Shown one piece after another: positions 53,384-63,405 of a stretch of DNA of 64,000 nt. Below the pieces are notes generated by a model, which was given only the letters and a program-made list of their open reading frames with translations, searched no databases and was not told the origin of the DNA. Location of the stretch: NCBI GenBank assembly GCA_964389205.1, contig CAYMDH010000005.1:1-64000 (forward strand), read 5' to 3'. How positions within the stretch are numbered: the stretch's first letter is position 1; every line of letters begins with the position of its first letter. The translations under genes were made by a program, and so were the position numbers. This stretch comes from Leptobacterium sp964389205 (lineage in GTDB: Bacteria; Bacteroidota; Bacteroidia; Flavobacteriales; Flavobacteriaceae).

Positions 53384-54667
53384 TCAAATATAGGATATAA
53401 AGCTCTTTATTTTTTCATTTGTTAATTCTTTTTTAGAATTGTTAACTATTTCATATTTAATATCGTCATCAAAATATTTATAAATTTCATCCTGCAGGTA
53501 TTTATTTTCAATTTCAGTTAATTTTTCTTCTATATTGAAAACAAGCAGCCCTTTTTCTCTTTGAATAACTTGATGGTTTAACTTTAAATTTTTATTCTTT
53601 GAAAGGTTTTTAAAAATATAGTAGAAGTATAGACTAGGGTATATATTATTAAAGCCATATACGTTTTCTCCTATACGTCCTGTTACTTCTTTTAAAATAC
53701 GATGAGCTCTCCCACATTTGCAAGGCACTTTATCATTTTCTATTTCTATATAGTCTCCTAATTTATATCGTATAATAGGAAACGATTTCATTTGCAAATT
53801 AGTGACAACAATTTCATGATCTATTTCTTCAACAAATACACCTTCCATATTGATATGCATCTTACCATAAGGGCATTCAAAAGCAATAATACCCGATTCT
53901 GTAGCTCCGTATTCGCTAATTATTGGCACATTAAATGCTTTTTGTATTTCCTCTTTATAATTGTCTAAAATTTTTTCTGAAGTTCCTTTAACCATCTTAA
54001 TTTTTTGAGGTTTTTTAAGGTTCTCGGTGTTTATTATTTTGGCAGATTGATAAATCATAGATGAATATCCATGTATAAATCGTGCATTTTCCAGCTTCTT
54101 AACAAAACTTAAAAATGCTGTTTTTTCATAGCTGAAAACTCTAAATCTATTTTGAAGAAAATCTAACAACTTAGCTTTAAAACGTGCTTTTCTCGAAAAA
54201 TTAAACCCCCAAAAATATCCATTCCGTTCCCATGGCTGAATTTTATACCATGAGTATCCTCTAAAAATAGAAGCTCTGTTAAATGAATCTGCCTTTTCAT
54301 CTCTCTTAAACACCAAAGCGTCTCCTGAAGATCCAGACGTTGTTGCTTTAAAAGTTTTTTTAAAATGAAATTGAGTGTGAATTTCATCAGTATGTTTTAG
54401 TATTTCGCTCTTAGTCAAGACAGGGAATTTAGAAAAATCTTCTAATGTTTTTAATTGATTAGGAGTGATATTATTAGCATCAAAATGTTGTTTGTAAAAG
54501 ATTGAATTTTGATAAGCAAAGTTTACTATTTCTTTCAATCTCTCTAATTGATATTCTTCTAATTGCTCAATATTCCAGCTTTCAGATTTCTTTAAAAAAG
54601 TGAACCACTCATTAATAGAGGGATTTCTTAACCTTTGCCCTATTTTAAAAATAATTTTCTGAAACAT
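53384..54667 (-). CDS. CapK/PaaK-family adenylate-forming protein
   Basis: This 427-residue protein resembles phenylacetate-CoA ligase and CapK of capsule loci. The nucleotide loop is TTSGSSGDALVF (about residues 110-121), and SEYGATESGIIAFECPYG and FPIIRYKLGDYIEIEND are the further adenylation motifs. CKCGRAHRIL, with paired Cys, is a metal-binding-like stretch typical of the CapK branch. Its role in polysaccharide synthesis, perhaps acylating a sugar, is unproven. It abuts the glycosyltransferase gene upstream. Confidence 0.87.
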   Translation of the reverse strand: MFQKIIFKIGQRLRNPSINEWFTFLKKSESWNIEQLEEYQLERLKEIVNFAYQNSIFYKQHFDANNITPNQLKTLEDFSKFPVLTKSEILKHTDEIHTQFHFKKTFKATTSGSSGDALVFKRDEKADSFNRASIFRGYSWYKIQPWERNGYFWGFNFSRKARFKAKLLDFLQNRFRVFSYEKTAFLSFVKKLENARFIHGYSSMIYQSAKIINTENLKKPQKIKMVKGTSEKILDNYKEEIQKAFNVPIISEYGATESGIIAFECPYGKMHINMEGVFVEEIDHEIVVTNLQMKSFPIIRYKLGDYIEIENDKVPCKCGRAHRILKEVTGRIGENVYGFNNIYPSLYFYYIFKNLSKNKNLKLNHQVIQREKGLLVFNIEEKLTEIENKYLQDEIYKYFDDDIKYEIVNNSKKELTNEKIKSFISYI

Positions 54668-55681
54668 TTATATCAATACCTCCTTCCATTCTTTTTTAAT
54701 TACTTCCCAATTAAAACTTTCTGAATTCTCTCTGGCCTGAGTACTTATCTTTTGAACCAATGTTGAATCATTTAATAGTCTTTTAATCTCTCCTGCCATT
54801 TGTTTCGCATTCCCTTTTTCAATTAGTAATGCATTTTCTCCAGTTTGTAAAAGGTATGGAAGCCCACCTACGTTTGTAGAAACTACAGGGAGTCCTAGAG
54901 CCATTGCTTCAATAACACTTACTGGCATATTATCAACATTTGTAGTATTTATGAATATATCGTATTCTTTAGAACGCTCTATCCACTCTTCTTTTTTTAA
55001 TTTACCTGTAAATAATATATCCACATTTAATTTTTCTGCCAGCATTTTAGTATGCGAAAAACTTTTATCCTTCTCTGGACCTATCATACATAATGATGGA
55101 GGTTTTTTTAGATCATCTTTTAATATTTTCATTACTTCTACAGCCATTATAGGGTTATAGATATCTGCAAAAGACCGCACCCATAGAAGTCTTGGTTGTA
55201 TTTGGATTCTTTTTTTATAAGGATACGATTCTATCTGTATTGCATTTGGGATATATTTTATGTTATAATATCCATATTTTTCAAACGTTTTTTTCAAAAA
55301 AAGAGAAGGAGATATATTTATATAAGCATTCGAAAAAATGCATTTTGATAATCTTTTGTTTTTTATTAGCCTTTTTTCTAAGCTTCCTCCATGTAAAATA
55401 GGGATATACTTCAATCTTAAAAAACGACATAATTGTGTTGTTAGAAATGCATAATAAAAATTTTGAGTACTATAAGTATCTACCAAAACACAATCTACTT
55501 TTTTCCTTTGTTTGTGGCATGCTAATAGCATATCTAGCATTCTAATACTTTTATTTTTTTTAGAAGAAGTGTAGCGTATAGTGTGCCCTTCTTTTTCTAA
55601 TAAAGGGCCTAAAACATCTATAGAACTAGGTGTTTTATGTTTTTTTACTAACCTGTTTCCTATATAAAGTATTTTTTTCAC
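54668..55681 (-). CDS. Glycosyltransferase family 4
   Basis: This 337-residue GT-B enzyme starts with KKILYIGNRLVKKHKTPSS (acceptor domain). The donor-binding C-terminal half has PRLLWVRSF, FTGKLKKEEWIERSKEYDIFIN and SVIEAMALGLPVVSTNVGG, the EX7E signature. It probably adds a sugar to the lipid-linked oligosaccharide. It overlaps the polymerase gene by 47 bp, an unusually long overlap. Confidence 0.88.
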   Translation of the reverse strand: MKKILYIGNRLVKKHKTPSSIDVLGPLLEKEGHTIRYTSSKKNKSIRMLDMLLACHKQRKKVDCVLVDTYSTQNFYYAFLTTQLCRFLRLKYIPILHGGSLEKRLIKNKRLSKCIFSNAYINISPSLFLKKTFEKYGYYNIKYIPNAIQIESYPYKKRIQIQPRLLWVRSFADIYNPIMAVEVMKILKDDLKKPPSLCMIGPEKDKSFSHTKMLAEKLNVDILFTGKLKKEEWIERSKEYDIFINTTNVDNMPVSVIEAMALGLPVVSTNVGGLPYLLQTGENALLIEKGNAKQMAGEIKRLLNDSTLVQKISTQARENSESFNWEVIKKEWKEVLI

Positions 55682-57011
55682 TTGTAATTGTTAACAAAGA
55701 AAGTCCATAAATAAAAGCAGGCGCTGCTATCCGCATCGCACTATGATTAATTGTAAAAAGCCAGAATAGAAAGAAAGATAAAAAGAAAACATTTTTATTT
55801 CTTTTAAAAAATCGCAATACTGGAGTTATTGTTAATATTATAAATGCCACAAGGCCTAAACTTCCGTGTTCTGCTAAAATTCTACTAATTTCATTATGAG
55901 ATGCAGATTCTATTCCTGTGGTGTCTAATCTGTAATGCTTATTATTTCCAACGCCAACGCCAAGAATAGGGTTTTCGGAAAATGCTTGTAATTCTGATAC
56001 TATTAATTCTGAACGGCCTGTAGTTAAATCTGCTTTTTCTCTTCCGGTTGCATCTTGATTATTATATCTCTTTTCTAATAATCCTCCGGATATTAAATTT
56101 GAATATCCCCATGTCAAAAATAGGATAAAGCCAAAAACTCCTAATATTAGTAACATTTTTTTTCTGCTATTTTCTTTTAAATAATACAATACAATCAAAA
56201 TAAATATACTGCTAATTATCACTGCAGATATAACTCCTCCTCTAGAAAAAGTAAGCAAGGCTCTATAAGTTAAAAAAATTAATGCTCCCCCATTAATAAA
56301 TTTCCAAAAAACAGTATCAGAATACATAAAAAAACGGGTGATTAATATAAACATCCCTAATCCCAATATGGTACTTACCTGATTAGGTCCAAACCCCCCT
56401 GAGGCCTCAAAATTAGATTGTGTTCCCGTAATTACGTCTTGAAGATTCGGGCTGTAAAAAAATAAATATATAGCCATTGACAATATTGGGAGTAAAATAA
56501 AAAGTAATATATATCGTATTTGACGAAATGTAACTTTTCTGCCTATGCAATAAATAGCGCTAACTCCCAAACAGATAGGTCCACTTAAATTAAATGCAAT
56601 TGATTTTCTTAAGTCAATATCATATCGCAATGTATTTGAGGCAATAAAAATAGCAGGAATAAGCAATATGATATAAATAAAATAAATGAAACTAGTTGAA
56701 GAAGCTGACTTAAACAAAATGCCTAAAAACATAAACAGTATGATAGCATATTTTATTTGTTCATAGAAAAATACACCTCCTGTCATTCTAAAAAAAACAT
56801 CACTTCCTACTAAATAACCACATATAATTAATACTTCATTATTTCTATTTTTACTATTGTAAACTAAAAGAAGCCCTATGATAATGCTAAAAATCCCTAA
56901 GAAACGAGCTAAAGGATTAAAATAATACACTCCTAGTCCTATGGCTAAATGTAAAATAATAAGCCCTAATTCCCATCTGTGTATTTTTATTTCTTCTTTA
57001 AGCTTCTTCAT
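55635..57011 (-). CDS. O-antigen ligase/polymerase-like membrane protein
   Basis: This 458-residue protein has ten to twelve TM segments and the large loop near the C-terminal half expected of Wzy/WaaL-type proteins: TGRSELIVSELQAFSENPILGVGVGNNKHY, then SHNEISRILAEHGSLGLVAF. It is the only such polytopic gene in the cluster, so it probably polymerises the repeat unit. Polymerase and ligase cannot be told apart from sequence alone. Confidence 0.85.
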   Translation of the reverse strand: MKKLKEEIKIHRWELGLIILHLAIGLGVYYFNPLARFLGIFSIIIGLLLVYNSKNRNNEVLIICGYLVGSDVFFRMTGGVFFYEQIKYAIILFMFLGILFKSASSTSFIYFIYIILLIPAIFIASNTLRYDIDLRKSIAFNLSGPICLGVSAIYCIGRKVTFRQIRYILLFILLPILSMAIYLFFYSPNLQDVITGTQSNFEASGGFGPNQVSTILGLGMFILITRFFMYSDTVFWKFINGGALIFLTYRALLTFSRGGVISAVIISSIFILIVLYYLKENSRKKMLLILGVFGFILFLTWGYSNLISGGLLEKRYNNQDATGREKADLTTGRSELIVSELQAFSENPILGVGVGNNKHYRLDTTGIESASHNEISRILAEHGSLGLVAFIILTITPVLRFFKRNKNVFFLSFFLFWLFTINHSAMRIAAPAFIYGLSLLTITSEKNTLYRKQVSKKT

Positions 57012-58065
57012 AAATGTCTATCAACTTATTAATAAACTTTTCTTTTGTATAATTATTCTTTATGTGCCTATTAAAGTTTTTGGCTTTTTCTAGTCGTAAG
57101 GATTTATTATCCATAAAAATACGCAAAGCATTTGCCAAATCTTCAGGATGTTTCGGTTTTACAACTATACCATTTTGATCATTAAAAACTACCTGTTTAC
57201 ATTCTCCTACGTCTGTTACAACAACAGCTAGCTCATTTAAGCCATATTCCAACAATGCTAAAGGCAATCCTTCTGAAGATGATGAAAGTACTCCTATATC
57301 ACATTTAGAAATCAAGCTCTGTACATTTTTAACACTACCATATATAAACACATTTATATCTAATTCTTTAACTGTTTTTTTTACAAGTTCTTCATAGTCA
57401 TCATTAAATGTTTTTCCTAAAAGATGTAAGGTCCAATCTGGAAAATCTTCTTTTAATAATTTAAAAGCTTTTAATAGAGTTTGGTGCCCTTTTTGGGGTC
57501 TTAAATTGGCTAAACAAACTATTCTTTTCTTATCCTTTCCTGGTAATGAAAACGAAGGCTTTGAATCATTTGTAGCTGCCGTAAAATTTGCTAGAAATAC
57601 AACTTTTTTGGTCGATAATTTAAGTCTTGCCCAATTTGCCAAATTAGTATTTACAGAAATAATAGCATTAAAAAAAAATGAAGCATACTTTAAAATAAAA
57701 TAAGGTCTTTTTTCGATTAAATCACTATTTCCGAAATGATCATGCCATATTATTTTTATTTTAGGATATATTATTTTAAGTACTACTGCCAAAAAGAAAG
57801 ATGACGAATGCGCATGAATTATATTTATTTTATTTTTAACAATATAATTTCTTAATCTTAAGATCGATTTAATTCCAAAGGTGGTTTTTTTATTTAAAAA
57901 AAAGTATGCTACTTCTCGTTCTAAAAATTCTTTTAAAAAACCTTCCTTTCTGGTAGTACATAAATACGATTTTTCTACCTCATCTGATACTGCATTTGCA
58001 ATGTTAACAGCCATACGTTCTGCACCTCCAGCCTCTAAAGAATCTATTAGTTGCAATACTCGCAT
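56998..58065 (-). CDS. Glycosyltransferase family 4
   Basis: This 355-residue GT-B enzyme has an N-terminal SLEAGGAERMAVNIANAV (acceptor-side loop), IWHDHFGNSD and IVCLANLRPQKGHQTLLKAF, and a C-terminal EGLPLALLEYGLNELAVVVTDVG for the donor site. Its 14-bp overlap with the ligase gene points to coupling. The sugar is unknown. Confidence 0.89.
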   Translation of the reverse strand: MRVLQLIDSLEAGGAERMAVNIANAVSDEVEKSYLCTTRKEGFLKEFLEREVAYFFLNKKTTFGIKSILRLRNYIVKNKINIIHAHSSSFFLAVVLKIIYPKIKIIWHDHFGNSDLIEKRPYFILKYASFFFNAIISVNTNLANWARLKLSTKKVVFLANFTAATNDSKPSFSLPGKDKKRIVCLANLRPQKGHQTLLKAFKLLKEDFPDWTLHLLGKTFNDDYEELVKKTVKELDINVFIYGSVKNVQSLISKCDIGVLSSSSEGLPLALLEYGLNELAVVVTDVGECKQVVFNDQNGIVVKPKHPEDLANALRIFMDNKSLRLEKAKNFNRHIKNNYTKEKFINKLIDIYEEA

Positions 58066-59175
58066 TTACATTAGCTTTTTAATTTCAGTTTCAAACAAAT
58101 TTAAGGTATATTTTCTAGACCAAATGGCCGCAGCTTCTGCATGTTTTTTATAGTTTGAAGGTGCCTCCCAATACAATTCTATTTGCGCAACTGCTGCTTC
58201 CAAATCTGGTTGAATTAAACAACCTCTTTTCCCGTTTCCCAGCATCCATGGTACACAAGATATTGAAGTTGCAATAGGTACACATTTCCAAAACATAGCT
58301 TCTGCAACTACTTTAGGCCATCCTTCAGATTTTGAAGGTAAAACTAAAAAATGAGCTTCTTTATAAGCATGTTCTATAACTTCTGAATTTTTATTTCCAT
58401 GAAGATGTATATAATTATTTAACTTGTTTTTCTCTACATAATTTTTTAGCTCATTCTTTAAAATACCATCACCATAAATATCTAGTTTTACTTCATATTT
58501 TTTCTTTATAAGAGCTTCTATAATTTTAATCACTAACAAAGGGCGTTTTCCTTCTGAAAGTGTTCCTACAAAAAGAAATTGTATCGTTTTCTCAAAGACT
58601 CTGGGTGTGATAGATTTTTCTTTTTCTTTTCCGTAACTAGCTGTAAAAAAGGCTTTAATGTTTTTTGATTGTGCTGGCCAATCCCCATACACTAATACCT
58701 GACAATTTTTAGTTACTATTGTATTTCCTGCTATTCTCTTCTGTAGTCTATAACTCCAAGGCTGTTTAGCTTTTGGATCCCAATTACCAGCATACTTAAC
58801 AGTTTTCTTTTTCTTAGGAAATAATATTTGAATAAAAATTGCTATCAATCCAATATTCCCTGGACAACGTAAATGAATATGATCTGCCTTTCGCATTGCT
58901 GTACCTAATCGAAATACAATTTTAGGTATTTTCAGTAATAATGCAATACTTCTTAGAAAACCAACCCTATCAAGATAAGGTAAACTAATATGGTTTATAT
59001 CTTGATTCTGAAAAGCTTTTGTCAATATTTTGGTTGGATAAAATGAAGGGCTAATTATTGTTATGTGTTCTGTATTTTTAAACCAGAGATCCATCTCATT
59101 TACATAAGGAGCATAGGCCTCAAATCCATTTGATGTTTTTAATGTAGGCGCACTTGTTATGACAAGGAATCTCAT
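58066..59175 (-). CDS. Glycosyltransferase family 4
   Basis: This 369-residue GT-B enzyme has FLVITSAPTLKTSNGFEAYAPYV at the N-terminus, HLRCPGNIGL, LFVGTLSEGKRPLLVIKIIEAL and KSEGWPKVVAEAMFWKCVPIATSISCVPWML near the end. It is placed between the other glycosyltransferase and the acetyltransferase with a one-base overlap or gap on each side. Confidence 0.88.
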   Translation of the reverse strand: MRFLVITSAPTLKTSNGFEAYAPYVNEMDLWFKNTEHITIISPSFYPTKILTKAFQNQDINHISLPYLDRVGFLRSIALLLKIPKIVFRLGTAMRKADHIHLRCPGNIGLIAIFIQILFPKKKKTVKYAGNWDPKAKQPWSYRLQKRIAGNTIVTKNCQVLVYGDWPAQSKNIKAFFTASYGKEKEKSITPRVFEKTIQFLFVGTLSEGKRPLLVIKIIEALIKKKYEVKLDIYGDGILKNELKNYVEKNKLNNYIHLHGNKNSEVIEHAYKEAHFLVLPSKSEGWPKVVAEAMFWKCVPIATSISCVPWMLGNGKRGCLIQPDLEAAVAQIELYWEAPSNYKKHAEAAAIWSRKYTLNLFETEIKKLM

Positions 59176-59726
59176 TAGATATATTCTTGAGAATTATTGT
59201 TGTTTATTTTAATAGCTGGAACTCCTGCATAGGTACTATTTGCTTCTACATCATTAATAATTAGAGAATTTGCCGCAATTACTGAATGATCACCAATTTT
59301 TATGTTTCCAACAATAACCGCATTAGCCCCCATATAAACATTATTACCAATCACAGGAACTCCTCTCTTTTCTCCTCTCCCGCTTACCCCTATAGTAACT
59401 CCTTGAGATATATTACAGTTATCACCTATCACTGCATGCGCATTAATAATAATATTCCCGAAATGACCAATGTAGAATTCTTTTCCAATATCAGCAGAAT
59501 AAGGTATTGATATTCCTGTTATAATTTCAATCCATTTTTGCCAAAAAAGCCCAAAAACTAATAGTATTCTTTTAAATATTCTTGGTAATAAACTAGTATA
59601 TATAGCATTGTTTAATCTATAAACAAATAATGCCCATACTCCTTGTTGTGTCAATAGTATAAATATTGATTTTTTTTGACTGTATTTTTTATATTTTTTT
59701 AAATCTTCTTTAAAATTGCCTAACAT
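59175..59726 (-). CDS. Hexapeptide-repeat acyltransferase, serine acetyltransferase-like
   Basis: This 183-residue protein has a helical N-terminal part (about 1-75) and a left-handed beta helix (about 80-175) of hexapeptide turns: IGKEFYIGHFGNIIINAHAVIGDNCNIS, VTIGVSGRGEKRGVPVIGNNVYMGANAVI and HSVIAANSLIINDVEANST. In a polysaccharide cluster it most likely O-acetylates a sugar or lipid intermediate, although the family also includes CysE. It overlaps both neighbours slightly. Confidence 0.87.
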   Translation of the reverse strand: MLGNFKEDLKKYKKYSQKKSIFILLTQQGVWALFVYRLNNAIYTSLLPRIFKRILLVFGLFWQKWIEIITGISIPYSADIGKEFYIGHFGNIIINAHAVIGDNCNISQGVTIGVSGRGEKRGVPVIGNNVYMGANAVIVGNIKIGDHSVIAANSLIINDVEANSTYAGVPAIKINNNNSQEYI

Positions 59727-60748
59727 ATCTCAGGTTTTTTAAAAACCAGGCTTATTAATCCTGCTAAACGCCCAGTTGCTTCCATAAATGCATCTTTGCG
59801 TTGTTTTGTTGTAATAATATTAGTAAATCTAATACTTATCAAAAGTAATGATATAAAGTTCCATTTTAGTCTTGCCTTAAACGAAGGGTTTGAATATTTA
59901 ACCCTCCATACATACCACCCGTTACGCAACACCATCTTTCCGTATTTAAAAAAATCTGGACGCCCGGATGGAGCATGATGGTGTTCACATTTTGCAGATG
60001 TATTTACATATAAATTTCCTAATTTATTTAATCTAAAGCAAAAATCTGCATCTTCATACAAACCATAACCCGAAAAATAGTTAGAAAAATGAATGGTATT
60101 AAAAATTTCTACCCTGTAGGAAGCTACCCCTCCCATAAAGTTTTCTACGGTGTAAATTTTATTGCTTGGAGGTATAAAACCCAAACTCCTGCCATGTCCA
60201 AACTCGGGGAAAAATCCAGGAGAAACATTGCTATCTAAGCCAAGTGTTTTTCTTATGACAAATCGTGCTCCATCTTTTCTTACATACCCATCATAATAAT
60301 ACTCTTTTATAGAAGGGCTATAATTGATAGTATCTGTTTTATTCCATAAAACTTCATTTGTTATATACCCTCCAACTCCTAATGCGTCGGGATGGATGGT
60401 ATAGGTTTCAATAAGTTTTTTAAAATAATCAGGTGCTAAAATAATATCATCATCTAAAAAGCAGATAACATCTGTCTCTTTAGAAGCTTTTTTAACTCCA
60501 TAATTGCGTTGTTTTGTTAAGCCTCTATTTTTTGCATCAACTTTATAATAGGTGAGTTTTTCAAATTGATGTTGGTTTATCATATGATGCGTTTCATCAT
60601 TTGTTGAGCCATCTATAATTAAAATACTATCTGGATAATGAGATTGCAAAGCTACAGACCTTAAAAGCTTTAATAATACTTTAGATCTCATATATGTGCA
60701 TATGATAAGGCAAGTGTTCATATTGTATGCATTAAAACCGTTCTCCAA
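59720..60748 (-). CDS. Glycosyltransferase family 2
   Basis: This 342-residue GT-A enzyme has CLIICTYMRSKVLLKLLRSV and ILIIDGSTNDETH at the N-terminus, and DVICFLDDDIILAPDYF with a DDD metal motif. A VGGYITNEV stretch, a FMGGVASYRVEIF acceptor region and DADFCFRLNKLG (ED-like base) follow. The C-terminus is basic with a hydrophobic helix. Two in-frame Met codons near the start (residues 1 and 10) are possible; the second, at MNTCLIICTYM, is closer to the conserved strand. Confidence 0.88.
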   Translation of the reverse strand: MENGFNAYNMNTCLIICTYMRSKVLLKLLRSVALQSHYPDSILIIDGSTNDETHHMINQHQFEKLTYYKVDAKNRGLTKQRNYGVKKASKETDVICFLDDDIILAPDYFKKLIETYTIHPDALGVGGYITNEVLWNKTDTINYSPSIKEYYYDGYVRKDGARFVIRKTLGLDSNVSPGFFPEFGHGRSLGFIPPSNKIYTVENFMGGVASYRVEIFNTIHFSNYFSGYGLYEDADFCFRLNKLGNLYVNTSAKCEHHHAPSGRPDFFKYGKMVLRNGWYVWRVKYSNPSFKARLKWNFISLLLISIRFTNIITTKQRKDAFMEATGRLAGLISLVFKKPEIC

Positions 60749-62267
60749 GTTTTAGCAATGCTTTTGCATATTTTAATGATTTAGTAAATTGAATTTGTTT
60801 ATACGGTATATTAATCAACCTAGGTAAGAATCCTTTTTTAGATCCTTTAAATAAGTAGGTGAAAAAATATTTAGTCCGCCATTCTTTAATTTGATTTCCT
60901 TCAAAATGTTTTAAAATACCATAACTTATCGTTGGACTAGGTACAGGGCGGATCATTTTAACTGGATTATCGAGTTCCCAAGGTTGTGCTTTTCGTTTTT
61001 TCCCTACAAGTTTAGCTTGCTGCCCCCACCATCGATAGCCTCCTAAAGGAGGTTTTAAATGTAAATTTGGAGAAAAAGGATTATGTAATAAAACAACTCC
61101 TTTTTGTAATAAGCGCAATCCAAAATCTGAATCTTCTCCATAACCACCATCAAAGTTAATATCATTGCCCATTAAAGCAGTTACTTGTTCTCTTTTTACA
61201 CATGAATTTGCATTGCTAAACATATGAGAAACTCCTACCTGCCATCTTTTTTCTCCCATCTGTTCTAGGCGTTCTAACAAATCTGTCTGATCTTGTTTCA
61301 TATGTGTTGCCATGATGTCTAAACCATTACAAGCATCTGCTTTATAGGTTTGTAATAAACGGATATGATTTTCAACAAAATCTGGTAAAATACGAACATC
61401 ATCATCTGCAAAAATGATATAATCACCAGTACATTCTGCAATGGCTTCATTACGTGCTCTACAACTTCCTTTGCTTTCTTGCCAATATACTTTTACTTTA
61501 AAATTAAAATCTTCCTGCTTATAATATTTACTGTCCCGTTCTTCTTCTGGAGTTGCATCTACTATAATAGCTTCTTTAATAAGATAGGTTTGTTTATTAT
61601 GATCTTTTAATAGTAATTGTGTGAATTCTTGCCTGCGCATTGTTGGAATAACAAGGCTAACTGTTGGGGTTCCTATTATTCTATCTAGCGGCCTTACTGG
61701 AGTTCTTTTAGGCTGAAAAGGAATTGTTATCTCTTTGATTTTCTTTAAAGTGCCATATTCTGAAAAAAACTTAAAAACACCTTTTCTAAATGCCATATAA
61801 TAACTGTGGTGCTTTTTAAAGTTCTTAAGAAAAAATACATATCGATCCCTCTTAGAAATTGTAATGCTTTCTGAAGGCATATCAAAAAGCCCTTTCACAT
61901 ACAATGGAATGCCTCCATAATTTCTCAACAAATTATATCCAAAATCTAGCCCGCTCATTTGAATACTTTCATATTGGGTATCTAAACCTCCTATAGCTTC
62001 CCAAACATTCGCTCTTACTACAAAACCATGAACATTTAAGCGCCAATTAACACCGCTTTCTAAGTTTTTAAAATCATTTAAAAACCACCAAAAAACAGCT
62101 GTTTGATAGATTAGTTCTGGAAAACAATTTTTAAACCCTTGCTCTAAACTGTTATGCCATACGTCACCTGGCCCTTCTGCCAATGTATCTAACATCGTTA
62201 ATTGAGGAGCACCTGTATATAACAACAATGCTCCATTAGCAGCTTTATATTCTTTAAGTTTAATCAT
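60732..62267 (-). CDS. Two-part glycosyltransferase (GT2-type)
   Basis: This 511-residue protein has two halves. Residues 1-160 resemble the C-terminal half of a glycosyltransferase (GDVWHNSLEQGF, VRANVWEAIGGLDTQYESI). Residues about 200-500 are a full GT-A domain (TVSLVIPTMRRQEFTQLLL, WQESKGSCRARNEAIAECTG, IIFADDDVRILPDFV, NFDGGYGEDSDFGLRLLQKG). The first half lacks its own nucleotide-binding N-terminus. It may be a fused relic or a domain supplied by a lost neighbour. It overlaps the GT2 gene by 17 bp. Confidence 0.85.
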   Translation of the reverse strand: MIKLKEYKAANGALLLYTGAPQLTMLDTLAEGPGDVWHNSLEQGFKNCFPELIYQTAVFWWFLNDFKNLESGVNWRLNVHGFVVRANVWEAIGGLDTQYESIQMSGLDFGYNLLRNYGGIPLYVKGLFDMPSESITISKRDRYVFFLKNFKKHHSYYMAFRKGVFKFFSEYGTLKKIKEITIPFQPKRTPVRPLDRIIGTPTVSLVIPTMRRQEFTQLLLKDHNKQTYLIKEAIIVDATPEEERDSKYYKQEDFNFKVKVYWQESKGSCRARNEAIAECTGDYIIFADDDVRILPDFVENHIRLLQTYKADACNGLDIMATHMKQDQTDLLERLEQMGEKRWQVGVSHMFSNANSCVKREQVTALMGNDINFDGGYGEDSDFGLRLLQKGVVLLHNPFSPNLHLKPPLGGYRWWGQQAKLVGKKRKAQPWELDNPVKMIRPVPSPTISYGILKHFEGNQIKEWRTKYFFTYLFKGSKKGFLPRLINIPYKQIQFTKSLKYAKALLKLGERF

Positions 62268-63405
62268 TTATGTTTAGTAATGACTTGTAATAAACTATAT
62301 TTTGTTTTGCAATTACATCTGATGCGAATAAGGTAACTACCCGTTCTCTTGCTGCTTTACCAAACTTCTCACATAATTTATCGTTTTCAAGTAATGATCC
62401 TATTTTTTCAGCAAAAACAGTGTGATCTTTTGGATCTACAGTATAACCGGTTTCTCCATGAATCATCATTTCATTTGCCCATCCAATATTTGAAGTTACT
62501 AAGGGTTTTTCCATTGCCATAGCTTCCATCCAAGTCATGGGATACGCTTCTGCAAAACTAGGTAATACTACCACATGCGCCTTTGCTATATAATTAAAAA
62601 CCTCAGCATAGGGCACTTCTTGTAGATGTGTTACTTTCTTTTTTGCCTCTTCGGATAAAAGGTCAAAGAAAATTTCGGAGGTTAGGCGTTGCTCTATAAC
62701 ATCCATATTATCTTTTCCTAATAATAATAGATTAGCATTCTTATGTTTTAGTATCAATTGATTAAAAGCCTGTGCTAGTTCTAATACTCCTTTCTTTCTA
62801 ACAAGTGTACCGAAATACAATAATTGATCTTTGTTTATTGCTACTTTTATAGGTTTAAAATCTTCTACTGAAATGCCATTATGTATAACTTCCATATCCC
62901 GTTGAAACCCAAATACTTTATTTGTCATTTTAGCAGTGAAATCACTCACTGAAACTATATGATCTGCATTTTTTAAAGCTCTTTTCTCAAAAAACTTATT
63001 CTTTAATTTTTGAGGACGTTGCTCTAAATGACAGAAATAACCATCAGAACCATTTAACCTTATAATTAAGGGTATACTAAACTTCATAAAGGCAGTAATG
63101 CCTGTCCAATCTGTAGCTTCTAATAAATCTATTTCTTTCTCATTAACCCAATGCTGGATTTTTCTTTGTAAAAACTTACGATGTTTGTACCAACCTGCAA
63201 TAGCGTATTGCTGGTGTTTTATCATATGAATAACTACTCCTTTATCGTTGATAACTGCATCTTTTACTTGCGAATATATAAATACAGAAACCTCCACCTG
63301 ATGTGCTACCAATTGTTGAGCTAAGTTTTTAATACTTGTACCCAAGCCTCCTGATTTTGATAATTCCGGATGAGGATATTCTGAAGTAATAAAGCCTATA
63401 TGCAT
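62260..63405 (-). CDS. Glycosyltransferase family 4
   Basis: This 381-residue GT-B enzyme has HIGFITSEYPHPELSKSGGLGTSIKNLAQQL at the N-terminus (acceptor half, including the starch-synthase-like GGLG), LIIRLNGSDGYF, LLYFGTLVRKKGVLELAQAF and SFAEAYPMTWMEAMAMEKPLVTSNIG. It overlaps the upstream gene by 10 bp and the two-part glycosyltransferase by 8 bp. It could act on a nucleotide sugar of unknown type. Confidence 0.9.
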   Translation of the reverse strand: MHIGFITSEYPHPELSKSGGLGTSIKNLAQQLVAHQVEVSVFIYSQVKDAVINDKGVVIHMIKHQQYAIAGWYKHRKFLQRKIQHWVNEKEIDLLEATDWTGITAFMKFSIPLIIRLNGSDGYFCHLEQRPQKLKNKFFEKRALKNADHIVSVSDFTAKMTNKVFGFQRDMEVIHNGISVEDFKPIKVAINKDQLLYFGTLVRKKGVLELAQAFNQLILKHKNANLLLLGKDNMDVIEQRLTSEIFFDLLSEEAKKKVTHLQEVPYAEVFNYIAKAHVVVLPSFAEAYPMTWMEAMAMEKPLVTSNIGWANEMMIHGETGYTVDPKDHTVFAEKIGSLLENDKLCEKFGKAARERVVTLFASDVIAKQNIVYYKSLLNIND

